Under the pieces are notes generated by a model. The model searched no databases and was not told the DNA's origin. It saw nothing but the letters and a program-made list of their open reading frames with translations. From Castor canadensis (lineage: Eukaryota > Chordata > Mammalia > Rodentia > Castoridae): 64,000 nt of DNA. Every line of letters starts with the position of its first letter. Position 1 is the stretch's first letter. The position numbers and the translations under genes are program-made. The stretch is taken from assembly GCF_047511655.1 (NCBI RefSeq), contig NC_133398.1, positions 45,327,638-45,391,637 of the forward strand. Direction: 5' to 3'. Below, one piece after another: positions 60,155 to 64,000 of this stretch.

Positions 60155-60365
60155 GTTTTGCCCAGAGGCTGTGGGGGAGGGGGAGGGGAGAAGGTAGCCC
60201 AAATAATGTATACACATGTAAGAAAATGCAAAAATGATACCTGTTGAAACTGTTCCGGGATGAATGAGAGCAGCAGAGTAGATGAATTCAAATATGATAT
60301 ATTTGATACATCGTAAGAACTTTTGCAAATACTCTAATGTACCCCCACTCAGCACAACAATAATT
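60155..60365 (+). repeat. L1 3'-end fragment
   Basis: 'ctgtgggggagggggaggggagaagg' and 'cccaaataatgtatacacatgtaagaaaatg' parallel the 3' end of the full-length L1. It is diverged and the right boundary is unclear. Confidence 0.55.
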
Positions 60366-60439
60366 AAAACAAAGTAGCCTTTTTAATTCTAGCTATTAAC
60401 ACCTATACTGAGGCATCTCTTCTCTAATTTTTATGTATT

Positions 60440-60535
60440 TATTATTTCTTTATGTTTGGCACTGGGGATTGAACCTAGGGCCTTACACAGGCTAAGTGTG
60501 TGTTCTACCACTGAGCTACATCTCCCAGACCATCT
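60440..60535 (-). repeat. ID SINE (inverted)
   Basis: 'tttggcactggggattgaacctagggccttacacaggctaag' to 'ccactgagctacatctcccag'. Confidence 0.8.
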
Positions 60536-60585
60536 ACTGTTTAATTATAATATCACTACTTTTAATTACATTTCTGCTATTAGGG

Positions 60586-60590
<5 letters not shown>

Positions 60591-60634
<44 letters not shown>
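60591..60634 (+). repeat. (GT)22 microsatellite
   Basis: Forty-four uninterrupted bases of GT. An inverted B1 follows directly (60640-60765, 'cactgtgagc...cttgcctcagcttcccagtgctgggatcacagg'). Confidence 0.95.
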
Positions 60635-60636
<2 letters not shown>

Positions 60637-60804
60637 TTCGAGTAGGGTCTTTCTAGCCCTGACTCACCTTGAACTCACTGTGAGCACACGCTACCCTAAA
60701 CTTGTGCTCATCTTGCCTCAGCTTCCCAGTGCTGGGATCACAGGCATGTACCACCACACTTGGCTTGATGTGAGTTTTTGTGTTGTTTTTCCTCTTTATT
60801 TTCT

Positions 60805-60900
60805 TCTTTTTTTGTGGCACTGGAACTTGAACTCTTGCTTGGTTTCATGCTTGGTAGGTAGGTACTCTACATCTACCTATCTATCTATCTGTCTATCTTG
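60805..60900 (-). repeat. ID SINE fragment with (CTAT)n
   Basis: 'ttttgtggcactggaacttgaactcttgcttggtttcatgc' then 'ctacctatctatctatctgtctatc'. Confidence 0.65.
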
Positions 60901-61114
60901 AGAGAGTGAGTGTGAAGTCATCAGTTTCTTATAACTAATCTGAATCAACAAATAATGAGCATGGAAATATTTTGATTTCTCATTTCCTTTTTTAAATTAC
61001 AAGCTTTAGAAAATGTTTTGTCCTTAAATTTAGGAGATACTTACTTGTCATTAGCATTGTGATATGTATGAATTATTCTTGTTATTGGGAAGGAAAATTT
61101 GTAATCTAGCATTC

Positions 61115-61210
61115 TTTTTTTTTTTTTTTTCCCGGTGGTATTAGGGTTTGAACTCAGAGCCTCAGACTTGCTAGGCAGGCACTCTGCCACTTGAGCTGTG
61201 CACCTAAACT
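61115..61210 (-). repeat. ID SINE (inverted)
   Basis: Poly-T, 'cccggtggtattagggtttgaactcagagcctcagacttgctaggc' and 'aggcactctgccacttgagc'. Confidence 0.85.
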
Positions 61211-62104
61211 GGGAAAGAAAAATTATCAGGTGAAAATGAAGTCTTGTTGGGATCAAAATACTGTTTCTAGAGAATTTAGGAAATAATCTAGGAAAGACCC
61301 AAGTCTGGGGATAAACAAAATATTGCCTGTGGGAATGTAGCCCAGTGCCTACCTACTGTGCATAAAGCCCTGGGTTCCTTTAATGCCCAGCACTAGAACT
61401 GTGTGTCTGTGCATGTGCATGCATGTGTATATGTTATATAAATTTGATTTCTATAGAAATAAATGAAATTTTTCTAACTTGGAAAATCAGTTTTTATGAT
61501 ATATTTTAAGTACTTTTATAAGTGTTACAGTGTACCCTCACTATAACAGTAACATGATAATTTAAAAAATTGAAAAAAAAAAAAAGTATTGGAAACATCT
61601 GGCTCAAGCCCAGTATTTCTTGGTGGAAATTTAGGGGAAAAAAAAAAGATGTATCCCTGTTACATCTCTCGATATTTAATTTTTTTTTTTAGAATATGTA
61701 CAATATGGATCGTTTCTTAAAACAGACTTTGGAGTACAAAACAAATTAACTCAGAAAATAAACTTGATATTTAAAAGGTTTTTTTGTTTTTGTTTTTGTT
61801 TTTAAAAAGCTATAGTGAATACATGAATCCCTGATTAAACAGTTTGCCCCTAAACTAGTAAATATGTACAATTACAATTTCTGGTATATAATTAGATTAT
61901 TACCTCCATGAATTTTTGTCAGAATTTAGAATTTTTTTCCTTTTTTGATAAAATTTCAGTAAGTGTGATTTTGAAACAATCTATCAATAAATTAGGAAGC
62001 AAAAAAAAAAGAAAAATTAATTTTTTCTGCTCACTGATAGAAGTTATAGTGTTAACAAAATATATTGAATTGTTCATCAAATTATACTTCTTACTGATTT
62101 CTTT

Positions 62105-63534
<1,430 letters not shown>

Positions 63535-63994
63535 ATAGGAGGCGGCTGGAGGTGGGTTCTGGTCTCCCACCTGGCCCAACTCCGCTTCCAGATGCTGCTG
63601 CCACCTCAGCAGCCTCAGAATGGGAGTACCTGGGGGTCTTTTGCCCCTGGCCACCCCCAGTATCCAAGCTAGATCGCACCAACGTTTGGCTCCTCTCGAA
63701 GGCACACAATCCAGCCTTTCTATCCTGGTTTGGAAATGGTCTTCTGGCCTCTGGCATTGGTGTCATCTTCATGCAGAGTGACATGGATCTCTGCCATAGG
63801 CAGCTTCTCGACCTATGTCACTCTGCATGTGGTTTGGGGCAATGGGCCTGGCCTCTCTGCAAGGACCCATGAAGCTTTTGCTTGGGGGTGCAGCTGAGGG
63901 CATGGGGGTCATGCTAGCCACCAGCCTGCTCTGGGCTTGTGCTATGGGCCACCTGGAGTTGGACATGCAACTGGTACCCAAGGACGATGGGTAG
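63535..63994 (+). pseudogene. TMEM160: Processed TMEM160 pseudogene with an internal micro-inversion
   Basis: TMEM160 is a small mitochondrial inner-membrane protein. A GC-rich, intronless stretch inside PLAA intron 6 matches it in order: GGGWRW (start ATG changed to ATA at 63535), SKLDRTNVWLLSKAHNPAFL, SWFGNGLLASGIGVI, MQSDM, then GLASLQGPMKLLLGGAAEGM, SLLWACAMGHLELDMQLVP and KDDG. Frame breaks occur before SKLD and after MQSDM. At 63785-63814 the coding sequence runs backwards: the expected GREAAYG is readable only on the - strand, between inverted arms 63771-63784 and 63815-63828. It runs to the window edge, so a poly(A) tail and duplications cannot be assessed. The match is from memory of the human protein. 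Confidence 0.85.
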
Positions 63995-64000
63995 GCCACT

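Noticed and set aside
60593..60901. 102-residue frame beginning with Cys-Val repeats
   Set aside because: Translation of the (GT)22 microsatellite and adjoining SINEs.

Overview
This is mammalian nuclear DNA, almost certainly from a rodent. It has spliced vertebrate genes with GT-AG introns, dense B1 (7SL-derived) and ID (tRNA-derived) SINEs, a full-length LINE-1, an endogenous retrovirus and older mammalian-wide repeats. Joined B1 and ID units point to a non-murid rodent. I favour a castorimorph such as beaver, but this is an inference from SINE style and no species is proven.

Three protein-coding genes are present in the same order and relative orientation as human 9p21 (from memory). (1) LRRC19, + strand: the last three coding exons (29-542, 2153-2341, 3529-3857). 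(2) IFT74, - strand: a non-coding first exon in a CpG island near 21.9-22.05 kb, then seven coding exons running down to 8465. The rest lies beyond the window, so LRRC19 sits antisense inside IFT74. (3) PLAA, + strand: exon 1 in a CpG island at 31.4 kb, then exons at 45.5, 58.9, 59.1, 62.2 and 62.8 kb that encode most of its WD40 propeller. The rest lies to the right.

Most of the window is introns and intergenic DNA full of transposons. PLAA intron 1 carries a 7.0-kb L1 (38316-45349, - strand) with perfect 15-bp target-site duplications, an intact ORF1 and an ORF2 broken only by an apparent single-base deletion. PLAA intron 2 carries an old, env-less gammaretrovirus-like provirus (52102-57163, - strand) with a damaged polymerase. 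The right edge carries a processed TMEM160 pseudogene with a small palindrome-flanked inversion. SINEs occur as single B1 or ID units, B1-ID dimers, B1-B1-ID trimers and longer B1 multimers.

The genes belong to unrelated processes: LRRC19 is a membrane LRR receptor, IFT74 a ciliary IFT-B subunit and PLAA a ubiquitin-binding p97 cofactor. They form no operon-like system. I found no new molecular system. The most unusual material is the composite SINE architecture, the near-intact L1 and several well-preserved small rearrangements.
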